From Halorussus ruber (GTDB taxonomy: Archaea; Halobacteriota; Halobacteria; Halobacteriales; Haladaptataceae): a stretch of DNA of 64,000 bases. This document shows positions 35,425-44,318 of this stretch, in pieces. The notes beneath the pieces are model-generated. The model searched no databases. It was not told the DNA's origin and saw only the letters and a program-made list of their open reading frames with translations. Location: positions 1 through 64,000 of the forward strand of contig NZ_SBIT01000007.1 in assembly GCF_004765785.1 (NCBI RefSeq), read 5' to 3'. Numbering within the stretch: position 1 is the stretch's first letter; every line of letters begins with the position of its first letter. The position numbers were made by a program, and so were the translations under genes.

Positions 35425-35548
35425 TCCTGCTGAGCGACCGCGAGCGTGTGGGGGCTTTCTAAACCGACTCTGCCGACTTCTCCGTTACTGCTCAGCAAGG
35501 TAGTCGAAGCCTTCTAAGCTCGAAACCCAAAAATCGACTCAAACGGTT

Positions 35549-36181
35549 TTACTCCTCGCCGTCGCTGACGGTCACCTGCGCGGCCCGGAGGACCTTCTCG
35601 CCCATCTCGTAGCCGGGTTGGTACACGTCGGCCACCGTCCCCTCCGGCTGGTCGCTCTCGACTTGCATCATGACCTCGTGGCGCTGGGGGTCGGTCTCGG
35701 TGCCGGGTTCGGGCGCTATCTCCTCGACGTTCTCGTCCTCGAAGACATGGTCGAGTTCTTTCAGCGTCATCTCGACGCCCTCCTGCAGGCTCTCGACGTT
35801 CTCGTGGTTGTCCTCGACGGCGCGCTTGAGGTTGTCGCGCACGTCGAGCAGGTTCTCCACGAGGTCCTCGGTCGCGCGCTCTTTCATCTGCTCTTGGCGC
35901 TTCTTGGCGCGCTTCTTGTAGTTCTGGAAGTCCGCGCGGTTGCGCTTGAGCTTGGATTCGAGGTCCTCGGCGCGCTCCTCGGCCTCCTGCTTGTCGGCCT
36001 CCAGTTCCGCGAGGTGTGCTTCGAGGTCCGTGGCGAGTTGGGCGTCCTGCGTTGCGACCTCGGCGACGAGTTGGGTGCTTTCCGGGCCGAGAACGTCCCC
36101 GGATTCGTCTTCGACTTCCTCCTCGGCGGCCTCGTTGTCGGCGTCCTTCCGCACCTGCTCGGTAGTCTCCTCGTCGGTCAT
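35549..36181 (-). CDS. grpE: Nucleotide exchange factor GrpE
   Basis: A 210-residue GrpE. A long acidic N-terminal tail and coiled coil (about 40-105, LEADKQEAEERAEDLESKLKR) lead into the beta-domain signature VEEIAPEPGTETDPQRHEVM and the GYEMGEKVLRAAQVTVSDG C terminus. It releases ADP from DnaK. It precedes dnaK on the same strand but is separated by about 520 bases with a strong hairpin, so it is probably a separate transcript. Confidence 0.96.
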   Translation of the reverse strand: MTDEETTEQVRKDADNEAAEEEVEDESGDVLGPESTQLVAEVATQDAQLATDLEAHLAELEADKQEAEERAEDLESKLKRNRADFQNYKKRAKKRQEQMKERATEDLVENLLDVRDNLKRAVEDNHENVESLQEGVEMTLKELDHVFEDENVEEIAPEPGTETDPQRHEVMMQVESDQPEGTVADVYQPGYEMGEKVLRAAQVTVSDGEE

Positions 36182-36324
36182 ATGCGGTACAAACGGTTGG
36201 GCGCGTTTAAGGATTCAGAAAACGGGCGGGCTAGTGGTCGCACTACCGTCGCACACTGAACAGTGTCTGGTACCCTTGACAGCGTCTGTCGCAACGCATT
36301 CCGAGCGGGAGACGAAGACACCAG

Positions 36325-36714
36325 TCAGCCGCACTCGTAGAACAGTTCGATGGTCTGCTCCGCACTGATTCCGATACCGAGTACGTTCGCGTCCGGTTGA
36401 CACTCGGTGTCCGATTGATACTCGAGCGTTTCGTCTACCCCACCCTCGACCGCTACGCGTACCGTCGCGGGTTTGCCGGAGAACTCCCGAGACTCGTCCA
36501 CTTTTTGTGGATCGAGGCGATACTCGTGACGAAAGAGTCGCTCACCTTCCGCGTTCGTGACCGTGACCGTCAGGAGTTGCCTCTCGTCGGTTTCGTTCAC
36601 TACGAGTACCTCGTGAGTTTGTTCGTTACCGGAATCGAGATACTCGGAGAGACATCCGGATAGGCCAGCAACTCCTACGGTTGCGACGAGAGCCCCAAAC
36701 GAACGTCGGTTCAT
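36325..36714 (-). CDS. Tat-exported lipoprotein
   Basis: A 129-residue protein. MNRRSFGALVATVGVAGLSGC combines a twin-arginine signal with a lipobox ending at Cys21, so it is exported folded and lipid-anchored outside the cell. The mature part is a beta-rich domain (HEVLVVNETDERQLLTVTVTN) of the kind found in many haloarchaeal lipoproteins. Function is unknown. It diverges from the gene at 36818. Confidence 0.8.
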   Translation of the reverse strand: MNRRSFGALVATVGVAGLSGCLSEYLDSGNEQTHEVLVVNETDERQLLTVTVTNAEGERLFRHEYRLDPQKVDESREFSGKPATVRVAVEGGVDETLEYQSDTECQPDANVLGIGISAEQTIELFYECG

Positions 36715-36783
36715 AGCCCTCCCTTCCATCAACAGAAAGAAATAACTTCTCCATAACTTATCTTATATAAAAATACGTTAGAA

Positions 36784-36797
36784 ATATATATATTATA
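36784..36797 (+). promoter_or_regulatory. TATA box of secreted-protein gene
   Basis: ATATATATTATACT lies about 21-34 bases before the ATG at 36818 in a strongly AT-rich stretch, typical of a leaderless haloarchaeal promoter. Confidence 0.55.
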
Positions 36798-36817
36798 CTG
36801 CTTTGATTGGAAATTGT

Positions 36818-37843
36818 ATGCCAGGAAATAACGGAAGTAATGGCAGAAATAGCAGAAGAGACGTGCTAAAGACCATCGGAGCGGGCGTCGGCGTCGCCGG
36901 TATCGGTACCTCGTTGACCGCCGCACGTCACGAACCGAGTCAGTTCAAGAAAGACGTCAGGCGGGCCATAGAAATCCGACGAGAAGCCGACGAGAAAGCT
37001 GCGAAGGTGGCCGAAAACATTCGACAGAGTGGAAAGCCGAACGCGAAAGAGCGTGCTCGAAACTATCGCGTTCGGAAGCCAAAACAGGCGTGGGAGACCT
37101 ATCTTCGTTCCAAGGGTTACGGCGTCGTTCAGCAGACGCAACGCTACGCTTTCGATGACAAGGATAATTCCGACGGGCCGTCGGCCCAAAAGGTCGACAG
37201 CGTGGATACGATGGGAATCGACGCCACACTTTCGATGACGACAGATGGATACGAGTATTGCGCAAGTCTGGCCTTCCAGTTGTACTTCTCGATTAACTAC
37301 GAGTACGACTCCGGGCTAGTCGGCAACTGCTACAATACGAGCTACGGCGAGGATCCGCTGGACACCTGCGGCATGGGCTGGAAGGGAGAGTGCTGGAAGT
37401 ACAACACCGATAATCTGGCAGAGATGTCCGAATCCTCGGACAACGTCACCTACGAGGACAGCGCCTACTCCCTCAGCGGCTTCGGCTGGGAGGTCGACGA
37501 CGCCCAGATATTCCAGGACTGGAAAAACGACGGCAACGACTGCAGTTCGTCCCGGTCGGACGAGGAGGGGTACTCGGCACTCGAAGACGCTAACTTGTTC
37601 CTCTACGAGGAGGACGACCCCAACTGCAACGGGAACGACGACACCTACATCCTCGGCGTCTACGACCACACCTGGAAGGGGACGTACAACAACTTCTCGG
37701 TCGGGGTGTCGTACCCGTACGCCGTCAGCGTCTCCTATTCGCAGACCAGTTCGTTGAAACACGAGAGTACAAAGACCGAGAAGGACGGCGAAACCGCGTT
37801 GCAGGTCTCCCGAGACGAGGCGGTGGACGTCGGGAACCTGTAA
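36818..37843 (+). CDS. Tat-exported cysteine-containing protein of unknown function
   Basis: A 341-residue protein. The Tat signal is NSRRDVLKTIGAGVGVAGIG followed by an Ala-rich cleavage region. A basic helical segment (about 45-95) precedes an acidic Tyr/Asn/Ser-rich domain with about seven cysteines (CYNTSY, DTCGMGWKGECW, NDCSSS, DPNCNG). The fold looks beta-rich and disulphide-stabilised. The first 300 bases are more AT-rich than the rest. A secreted toxin or halocin-like precursor, an adhesin or an enzyme all remain possible; none is proven. Confidence 0.7.
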   Translation: MPGNNGSNGRNSRRDVLKTIGAGVGVAGIGTSLTAARHEPSQFKKDVRRAIEIRREADEKAAKVAENIRQSGKPNAKERARNYRVRKPKQAWETYLRSKGYGVVQQTQRYAFDDKDNSDGPSAQKVDSVDTMGIDATLSMTTDGYEYCASLAFQLYFSINYEYDSGLVGNCYNTSYGEDPLDTCGMGWKGECWKYNTDNLAEMSESSDNVTYEDSAYSLSGFGWEVDDAQIFQDWKNDGNDCSSSRSDEEGYSALEDANLFLYEEDDPNCNGNDDTYILGVYDHTWKGTYNNFSVGVSYPYAVSVSYSQTSSLKHESTKTEKDGETALQVSRDEAVDVGNL

Positions 37844-37858
37844 GGGTCCCCGCCGCGC

Positions 37859-38320
37859 TCAGGGCGTCGAGTGTAGTCCCCGGCGCTCGAACGCCGCCCG
37901 AACCTCCTCGCTAATGTCTAACTCCTCTAACTCCGCCGGAACGTCCACGTTCTCGAACTTCTCGGCTCCCGCGGGCGTCTTCTTCAAGTTGTTGACGTGA
38001 TAGAGGTACGACAGCCGGAGGAGCCAAATCCCGCGCGCGACGTCGCTTTCGTCTTGGATGAAGAGCGTGGTCCACCCCGACTCCGGGACGACGTGGTGTT
38101 CTTCGGTCCTCCCTTCGGCGACGAGCGCGTCGCGCAGGCCCTTCGTGAACGGCACGTCCACGATACCCCAGCGGTGGACGTGGCCCACCTCGCGCGGTCC
38201 GAGGGTGAACTCTCGGCCCTCGAAGCGGTGTTCCTCGGTGTTGACGTTCGGCCACGCCGCTACCTCCTCGATGACGCGGTCCACGTGCCGGGCCGCTTCT
38301 CGCTTGGTCTGGTCCCCCAT
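37859..38320 (-). CDS. DUF5519 (luciferase-like) family protein
   Basis: A 153-residue protein with the DUF5519 pattern: WPNVNTEEHRFEGREFTLGPREVGHVHRWG, then VDVPFTKGLRDALVAEG, then HHVVPESGWTTLFI. Members are often labelled luciferase family without evidence of light production. Function is unknown. It converges with the secreted protein, ending only 15 bases from its stop. Confidence 0.8.
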   Translation of the reverse strand: MGDQTKREAARHVDRVIEEVAAWPNVNTEEHRFEGREFTLGPREVGHVHRWGIVDVPFTKGLRDALVAEGRTEEHHVVPESGWTTLFIQDESDVARGIWLLRLSYLYHVNNLKKTPAGAEKFENVDVPAELEELDISEEVRAAFERRGLHSTP

Positions 38321-38953
38321 GTGTGCATCGGCACAACGCCATCTGGCAACTTAATCTCCGTGCCTAATTTGAAGTAGAATTCCGTCAGAGAACGACCGTT
38401 TTAGCGTCGAACTGTGGCGTAGCGGTGGGTTTCGGTTGGCGAGTTTCTGTTTTGGGTGCGAGCGAGCGTTGGTAGAACGGACTTGGGAGCAGAATCGTAG
38501 TGATGGACGCTTTTTGAAGCCCTCGCCCAACTGTTCCTGTCTGGATGTGATCGTGACTGCGAACAGTAAGGTGGTGTTGTCTTCTTGAAGCCCCGGTCGA
38601 TTTTTTCTCGACAGAACGGTGAACCGCAGAACAGACGATATTTTGTTTTTCCTGAAGCCCCGCCCTTCATCCTCCCTGTCGGTTGGCCGGTCGAGCGTTT
38701 GCCTGTGGACCGTTGCGTCGGGCGCGCTGGTGGATGAGCCACCGAGCGTTCGCCGGTGGAAAACTCACCGAGCGTCCGCGAGCGCCCGCCGCGGCGGGCG
38801 CTCGCTCGCATATCCCTTCGACCATCTTGATGCATTCTTAGGAAATAAAAACAATAACTAAAGAAATTATTTGCTATGTCTGCTCCCCTCCGACCGTCCA
38901 CCGACCGACGGCAATCCGCTTATGTCGCGCGGGCACCGAGAACCCACTAATCC
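38321..38953. other. Long intergenic region
   Basis: No convincing gene in 633 bases. It contains three loosely similar units ending T(T)GAAGC at 38520, 38591 and 38658, spaced 71 and 67 bases. A 28-bp perfect GC palindrome is at 38779-38806, followed by an AT-rich stretch (38840-38875) that could serve as promoter for the helicase. Confidence 0.5.
38779..38806. repeat. Perfect 28-bp GC palindrome
   Basis: GCGAGCGCCCGCCG is followed directly by its complement CGGCGGGCGCTCGC. It lies 148 bases before the XPB gene, similar in length and position to the palindrome before the rhomboid gene. Confidence 0.6.
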
Positions 38954-40297
38954 GTGTCCGACGCGACGCTCACCTTCGAGGAGGGGACCATCCGAGTCGA
39001 GGCCGACCCCGATCTCGACCCCCCGTACACCGAGGCCGACGCCCGGTCGAAGACACGCCGAGCGCCCGCCTTCCGGTACGCCGCCCTGCGCGGGTGGTTG
39101 GACGACCGAGGACTCTCCGTCGAGGACCGAGTTCTCGACGCGCCCGACCTGCCGAATCTCTCCTCGACCTACGAACTCCGCGAGTACCAGCGGGAGGCCC
39201 TCGCGGCGTGGGAGGCGGAAAATCGCCGAGGAGTCCTCGAACTCCCGACCGGGAGCGGCAAGACCGTCATCGGCCTGAAGGCAATCGAGGACCACCAGAC
39301 TGCGACCATCGTCGTCGTCCCGACCATCGACCTGCTGGAGCAGTGGCGGCGCGAGTTGGAAGCCGAGTTCGGCGTCCCGGTCGGCCAGTTGGGCGGCGGC
39401 GAGCAGAACGTCGAGGCGCTGACGGTCTCGACCTACGACTCGGCGTACCTCCGGGCCGACGAACTGGGCGACCGGTTCGGACTGGCAATCTTCGACGAGG
39501 TTCACCACCTCGGCGGCGAGGGGTATCGGGACATCGCTCGACTGCTGGCCGCACCGGCCCGGATGGGCCTGACCGCGACGTTCGAGCGCCCCGACGGCGC
39601 ACACGAAGTCGTCGCCGAGTTGGTGGGCGGGAAAGTCTACGCCATCGACCCCGAGGAACTCGCGGGCGAACACCTCGCGCCCTACGACATCAAGCGCCTC
39701 GAAGTCGCGCTGACCGACGACGAGCGCCAGCGCTACGAGGAAGCGAACGAGGTGTTCACGAACTACCTCGCCAAGTCCAACATCCAGATGCGGAGCGGGA
39801 GCGACTATCAGGAACTCGTCAAGCGCTCGGGGTCGGACCCCGAGGCCCGCGAGGCGCTGCTGGCCAAACAACGCGCCCGAGAAGTCATGATGAACAGCGA
39901 GGCGAAGGTCGAGGCCCTCCAGTCCGTCCTCGCCGACCACCGCGACGACCGGGTCATCGTCTTCACGGCCCACAACGACCTCGTGTATCGCCTCTCGGAG
40001 CGATTCCTGCTCCCCGCCGTCACCCACCAGACCCCGACCGCCGAGCGCAGAGAAATCCTGAGTCGGTTCCGCGAGGGCGAGTACTCCCGCATCGTGACCT
40101 CGAACGTGCTGGACGAGGGCGTGGACGTGCCCGACGCCAACGTCGCGGTCGTCCTCTCGGGGAGCGGGAGCGAACGCGAGTTCACCCAGCGACTCGGTCG
40201 CATCCTCCGCCCGAAAGACGACGGGCGGCCCGCCCTCCTCTACGAGGTCGTCAGCGCCGAGACCGCCGAGGAGCGCGTGGCCGAGCGCAGAAGATAG
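38954..40297 (+). CDS. XPB-family DNA repair helicase
   Basis: A 447-residue SF2 helicase. Motif I LPTGSGKT (97-104), DEVHHLG as the DEAH-type box, GLTATFE (motif III) and QRLGRILR (motif VI) are all present. An N-terminal damage-recognition-like region precedes the helicase core. Archaeal XPB (Rad25) works with the nuclease Bax1, which is encoded just downstream at 40883. The start is GTG at 38954. Confidence 0.93.
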   Translation: MSDATLTFEEGTIRVEADPDLDPPYTEADARSKTRRAPAFRYAALRGWLDDRGLSVEDRVLDAPDLPNLSSTYELREYQREALAAWEAENRRGVLELPTGSGKTVIGLKAIEDHQTATIVVVPTIDLLEQWRRELEAEFGVPVGQLGGGEQNVEALTVSTYDSAYLRADELGDRFGLAIFDEVHHLGGEGYRDIARLLAAPARMGLTATFERPDGAHEVVAELVGGKVYAIDPEELAGEHLAPYDIKRLEVALTDDERQRYEEANEVFTNYLAKSNIQMRSGSDYQELVKRSGSDPEAREALLAKQRAREVMMNSEAKVEALQSVLADHRDDRVIVFTAHNDLVYRLSERFLLPAVTHQTPTAERREILSRFREGEYSRIVTSNVLDEGVDVPDANVAVVLSGSGSEREFTQRLGRILRPKDDGRPALLYEVVSAETAEERVAERRR

Positions 40298-40312
40298 CCG
40301 CCAACCTCACAA

Positions 40313-40744
40313 CTACGCCCGGAGGTCCACTTCCAGCGACCCGTCTTGCTCGAACTGCTCGACGGTGAACTCGAAGGGCACCTCGACGGTTTTGGTCTCG
40401 CCCGCGGGCACCGTCACGTCGAGCGATTCGCGGGCCGCGGTGGTGTCGTCGCCGTCGTCCGTGGTTTCGGTCTTCGCGGTCGGCTCCGCCGCGCTCACGG
40501 TCACGTAGAGTTTTCCGGAGGCCGAAGAATCGCCCGCGTTCGTCACCGAGACGGTGACCACCAGTGCGCCGTCGTCGCCCTCCTCGTAGTTGAAGGTCTC
40601 GACCGACAGCGACGACTCCGCCGATTCGTCCCCGCCGCCACTTCCGCCGTCTCCGCCGCCTCCTCCCGAGCAACCCGCGAGGAGCGCGAGGCCGCCGGTC
40701 GCACCGAGGACCGCACACCTCCGGAGCGTGTCACGTCTGCGCAT
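40313..40744 (-). CDS. Tat lipoprotein inserted between XPB and Bax1 genes
   Basis: A 143-residue protein. MRRRDTLRRCAVLGATGGLALLAGC has a twin-arginine-like start and lipobox, followed by a Gly/Ser/Asp-rich linker and one Ig-like domain (LSVETFNYEEGDDGALVVTVSVTN to the C terminus). It lies on the opposite strand between two genes whose products act together. Its function is unknown and it ends 16 bases from the helicase stop. Confidence 0.75.
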   Translation of the reverse strand: MRRRDTLRRCAVLGATGGLALLAGCSGGGGGDGGSGGGDESAESSLSVETFNYEEGDDGALVVTVSVTNAGDSSASGKLYVTVSAAEPTAKTETTDDGDDTTAARESLDVTVPAGETKTVEVPFEFTVEQFEQDGSLEVDLRA

Positions 40745-40882
40745 AGCCGAGGGTCCCAGTCCAGCACAATGGGTCTTCTGCTTGGCCCTGCGCTTCCGAC
40801 CCTGTTCTGCCGACCCTGCGCTTCCGACCCCGCGCTTCCGAGGTTCCGACTGCTTTTGTACGCGCCGACCCCAGAGACAGGT

Positions 40883-42424
40883 ATGCTGACGAAGGACCTG
40901 CTCCGCGTCTCCCGGGCGGGCGGTGGCTACCACCCGCAGTTCGCGGGCCGGGAGCATCGCCCGCTGGCCGCGCGGGTCCTCGGCACGTATCAGGGCCACG
41001 TCGGCGAACCTCGGAGCGACCTCGACGCCGCGCTCAAGGAGTTGGAAGCCGACGCGGACCACTTCAAACTCGTCCGGGGATTCGCCAAACTGCTGGACCG
41101 CGAGGCCGTCTTCGAGACCGAGGCCGCGGTCCCCCCGGAGCGCGCCCGCCGGGCCGCCTTCGAGGAGGCCGAGGCGGTCGGCGTGGTCTCGGAGGCGGAG
41201 CGCGCCGAGGCCCTCCAGCGGGCGGGCCAGCGGCTCGCGGCCGACCCCGAGGCGGTCGCCGACTCCCTCTACGCCGACTTGGACGAGCGACAGGTACTTG
41301 CCGAGTTCGACGCCCGGTGGAGTCCCGACGAACTGCTGGCGCAGTACAACCTCTCACTCGCCCAGACAGCCCTTTTCGATGCGACCGAACTCCGAGTCCG
41401 GACCGCCGACCCGAAGGCGCTGGTCTCGGCGGTCAAGCGCCTGCGACTGATGTACGAGATTCGGAAGTCTGGAGGCGGGGCAGACGGAGGGGGCGACAAG
41501 AAATCCCTCTCGGACCGCGAGGTCGTCGTCACCGGGCCGGACGCCCTCTTCCGCTCGACGCGCCGGTACGGGACCCGGTTCGCGCGCCTCCTCCGGACCG
41601 TCGCCAAGGCCGACTCGTGGACGCTCTCGGCGACTATCGACGACTACGGCACCGAGCGAACCCTCTCGCTGTCGGACGCCGACCCGATCCGCGTCCCCGG
41701 CACCGAACCGGTCGCGGACGTGACCTTCGACAGCGGCGTCGAGGCCGACTTCGCCGCCCGGTTCGAGTCCCTGGACTTGGACTGGGAACTCACCCGCGAA
41801 CCCGAACCCCTCGAAACCGGCGCGCGGGTCATGATTCCGGACTTCGCGTTCGACTATCAGCACGGCGACTTCCGCGCGTTCTTCGAGGTCATGGGCTTCT
41901 GGACGCCCGAGTACGTCGAGAAGAAACTGAGCCAACTCGAAACTGTCGAGGACGTGGAACTGCTGGTCGCGGTGGACGAGAGTCTCGGCGTCGGCGAGGA
42001 CATCGAGGCACGCGACCACCGCGCGATTCCCTACTCGGGGACGATTCGAATTAAGGACGTGCGCGACGCCCTCCGGCGCTACGAGGAGGAACTGGTCGCC
42101 GAGAACGCCGCCGACCTCCCCGACGAAATCGTCCCCGAGGCCGACGCAATCACGCTCGAAGCCCTCGCCGAGGAGCGCGGCGTCAGCGAGGACGCTATCG
42201 AGGCCAAGTCCTTCCCCGACCACGAGCGCGTCGGTCGGATCCTCGTCCGGCCGTCGGTCCTCGCCGACCTCGCCGACGAAATCGAGGACGGGATGGCGTT
42301 CTCGACGGTCGAAGACGCGCTGGCCGAGCGCGGGATTGGAGACGCCAGCGCGCTCCTCTCGGAGTTAGGATTCGCAGTCGAGTGGGAGGGACTGAGCGGC
42401 GGGACGGTCCGGAAGAGAAATTAA
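40883..42424 (+). CDS. Bax1-type nuclease (DUF790), XPB partner
   Basis: A 513-residue protein of the DUF790/Bax1 family. N-terminal MLTKDLLRVSRAGGGYHPQF and DHFKLVRGFAKLLDR are characteristic. The nuclease core is visible in MIPDFAFDYQHGDFRAFFEVMGFWTPEYVEKKL, with Asp and Glu of a RecB-like metal site. Archaeal Bax1 cuts DNA bubbles opened by XPB. A Gly-rich linker near 195-203 is lineage-specific. Confidence 0.92.
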   Translation: MLTKDLLRVSRAGGGYHPQFAGREHRPLAARVLGTYQGHVGEPRSDLDAALKELEADADHFKLVRGFAKLLDREAVFETEAAVPPERARRAAFEEAEAVGVVSEAERAEALQRAGQRLAADPEAVADSLYADLDERQVLAEFDARWSPDELLAQYNLSLAQTALFDATELRVRTADPKALVSAVKRLRLMYEIRKSGGGADGGGDKKSLSDREVVVTGPDALFRSTRRYGTRFARLLRTVAKADSWTLSATIDDYGTERTLSLSDADPIRVPGTEPVADVTFDSGVEADFAARFESLDLDWELTREPEPLETGARVMIPDFAFDYQHGDFRAFFEVMGFWTPEYVEKKLSQLETVEDVELLVAVDESLGVGEDIEARDHRAIPYSGTIRIKDVRDALRRYEEELVAENAADLPDEIVPEADAITLEALAEERGVSEDAIEAKSFPDHERVGRILVRPSVLADLADEIEDGMAFSTVEDALAERGIGDASALLSELGFAVEWEGLSGGTVRKRN

Positions 42425-42957
42425 AGGTCCCGCTGGCGGCCCTTCGGCACGGGACTCCGGAGTTCCCCGTGAACGTAGAGGCCGACGCCGAGGGGTTCGG
42501 GGTCCCCGGCGAGGTCGTGGCTCACGACCAGGTAGCCCCAGTCGCCGTCCCAGTCCAACTCTTGGTCCTCGCCGCGGACGAAGCGCCGGGCCTGCTCGCG
42601 GGTGACTTCCACGACGTTCTTGCTCGCCTCGCGGCCGAACCGCTGGACCGCGTTGGTCGTCGGCTTCCAGTGTTCTTGGCGAGTGCGGAGGAACTTCATC
42701 CCGAGGGCCTCGATTCGGAGGGGCGAGGAGATGTCGCCGTGAAGAATCCAGATTTTGCCCTTGCCCTTCTCCCAGAAGGTGTACTCCTCGAAGGTCTCGG
42801 GCGGAATCTCGAATCGCTGGTCCCACCAGTCCAGCACCTCTTGTCGGGTCGCCCGCCCCTCGACTTCGCGCTCCTCGGCGGTGGCGGGCAGGCGGTCGAA
42901 CTGCTGGCCGTCGTTCGTGGGGGTTTCGTCTGTCGGGTCGTTCGATTGCTCTGTCAT
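42421..42957 (-). CDS. Accessory RNA-binding protein of the m5C methyltransferase (DUF7122-like)
   Basis: A 178-residue protein. After an acidic tail, a compact domain (about 38-178; EVLDWWDQRFEIPPETFEEYTFWEKGKGKIWILH) resembles the PUA-like C-terminal part of RsmF/NSUN methyltransferases. It overlaps the methyltransferase gene by four bases, which suggests a split two-subunit RNA-modifying enzyme. Its 3' end overlaps the end of Bax1 by four bases. Confidence 0.75.
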   Translation of the reverse strand: MTEQSNDPTDETPTNDGQQFDRLPATAEEREVEGRATRQEVLDWWDQRFEIPPETFEEYTFWEKGKGKIWILHGDISSPLRIEALGMKFLRTRQEHWKPTTNAVQRFGREASKNVVEVTREQARRFVRGEDQELDWDGDWGYLVVSHDLAGDPEPLGVGLYVHGELRSPVPKGRQRDL

Positions 42958-43862
42958 CCCTCCACCTCCAGTTTCGCGCAGAAGAACCCGCCCGTGTCGT
43001 TGTGGTGCGGGTAGAACCGCTTGGCCTTCCGGACGCTCTCGTCGTACTCCTCGCCCTCGAACTCGGTGACGCCGGGCCGGGAGTCGAGGCCGAGGTCGAA
43101 CTCGACCAGTCGGCAGTCCTCCTCGTCGAGGACGTAATCGAGGACGGCCTCGTTCTCCTCGGGCGCGAAGGTGCAGGTCGAGTAGACCACGGTGCCGCCC
43201 TCTCCGGTCGCCTGAACCGCGCGCCGGAGGATGCCCTTCTGGACGCCCGCGACGCTCCGGACGTGGTCCATCGTCCAGTCGTCCAGCGCGGTCGGGTTCT
43301 TCCGGATGGTGCCCTCACACGAGCAGGGCACGTCCACCAGCGCCTTGTCGAAGGCCGAGAAGTCGAAGGGCTTGAGCGAGAAGTTCCGCGAGTCGGTGTT
43401 GGTGACCGCGGTGTTGGTGACGCCCAGTCGCTCGGTGTTGAACCGCAGGGCCGAGAGCCTCCCGAGGTTGTTGTCGTTGGCGACGACCAGTCCCTCGTCG
43501 TCCATCAGCGCCGAGAGCTGGGTGGTCTTGCTCCCCGGCGCGGCGCAGGCGTCCCAGACGCGCTCGCCGGGTTCCGGCGCGAGGACTTCGGCCGGAATCG
43601 CCGAGACCTCCTCTTGGCCGTGAATCCAGCCGTGATAGGACGCCCACGTGCTTCCGGGGTTGTCGGTGTCCAACTCCAAGACCGTCTCGGACCACTCGCG
43701 GTCGGTCCACCCGACGCCCTCCTCGTCCAGCGCCGCCTTCGCGCGCTCCGGGGTCGCCTTGATGGTGTTGACCCGGACGACCGAGGGAAGCGTGCGCTGG
43801 CAGGCTTCGAGGAAAGCGTCGAACTCCTCGACCAGCGGTTCGTACCGCTCCAGTTTCTCCAT
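42954..43862 (-). CDS. RNA cytosine-C5 methyltransferase (NOL1/NOP2/Sun family)
   Basis: A 302-residue enzyme. RVWDACAAPGSKTTQLSALM is the SAM motif, VDVPCSCEGTIRKNP the motif with the releasing Cys, and VYSTCTFAPEENE the catalytic TC motif. It methylates C5 of cytosine in tRNA or rRNA. It lacks a C-terminal PUA domain; the overlapping downstream gene probably supplies it. The ATG at 43862 fits the family N terminus; upstream codons belong to the intergenic region. Confidence 0.9.
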   Translation of the reverse strand: MEKLERYEPLVEEFDAFLEACQRTLPSVVRVNTIKATPERAKAALDEEGVGWTDREWSETVLELDTDNPGSTWASYHGWIHGQEEVSAIPAEVLAPEPGERVWDACAAPGSKTTQLSALMDDEGLVVANDNNLGRLSALRFNTERLGVTNTAVTNTDSRNFSLKPFDFSAFDKALVDVPCSCEGTIRKNPTALDDWTMDHVRSVAGVQKGILRRAVQATGEGGTVVYSTCTFAPEENEAVLDYVLDEEDCRLVEFDLGLDSRPGVTEFEGEEYDESVRKAKRFYPHHNDTGGFFCAKLEVEG

Positions 43863-43974
43863 TGGCGGTGGCTTGGTGCGAGCGGCGTTTGTGGGTTTCG
43901 GAAGGCGAGCGACCAGCCCTGACGCCTGCTCGCTGGCCGTAGGCGTTACCCGTCTCTCCACCGTCAACTGACCC

Positions 43975-44253
43975 ATGGCGAACGCAAACGCGCCCGACGA
44001 CGTGGACTGGGACGAGGCCGCGCGGATGGAACTCGAACCCGACGCCATCCACGAGAGCAACGACGGCTACTACTTCGACTGCCCGGAGTGCGGGTCTCCG
44101 GCGACCATCGAGAACATCATCGAGAAGGGCCGGTGCAACGGCTTCCTGAACGAGCAGGTCGAGGGCATCGACGTCGACGTGGAGAACGTCTCCTGCTCGG
44201 CGCTCCTCCAGCTCGAACTGGCCTACACCGCCGACTCCGAACCAGAGACGTAG
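43975..44253 (+). CDS. Small putative zinc-binding protein
   Basis: A 92-residue acidic protein with CPECGSPATIENI (CxxC) and two further cysteines (GRCNGF and VSCSALL) that could complete a zinc site. It has no membrane segment. Divergent from the methyltransferase gene. Function is unknown. Confidence 0.7.
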   Translation: MANANAPDDVDWDEAARMELEPDAIHESNDGYYFDCPECGSPATIENIIEKGRCNGFLNEQVEGIDVDVENVSCSALLQLELAYTADSEPET

Positions 44254-44318
44254 AATCGCTAACAGGAGCGTAGCGGCGATTAGCAACCGTTTTAGGGCCG
44301 TCCCGTCTGGGGTCGTGC

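Larger units (their letters stand above)
35030..35548. other. grpE-dnaK intergenic region
   Basis: No gene was seen in these 519 bases. TTATATATC near 35150 is a possible distal TATA element. ACCGGT occurs twice at 35174 and 35185. A 30-bp tandem repeat and a 15-bp stem hairpin lie at 35341-35424. The upstream half could be the dnaK promoter and leader. Confidence 0.5.

Noticed and set aside
37859-38320. Bioluminescence gene
   Set aside because: The luciferase label for this family is nominal; the protein lacks any known luciferase catalytic residues.
38490-38660. Possible CRISPR array
   Set aside because: Only about seven bases recur; the repeat body is not conserved and no cas genes are in the window.
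38401-38901. 166-codon minus-strand frame in the gap before the XPB gene
   Set aside because: Composition is Ser/Arg/Thr-rich, its codon use is unlike neighbouring genes and it spans a palindrome; no motif supports it.
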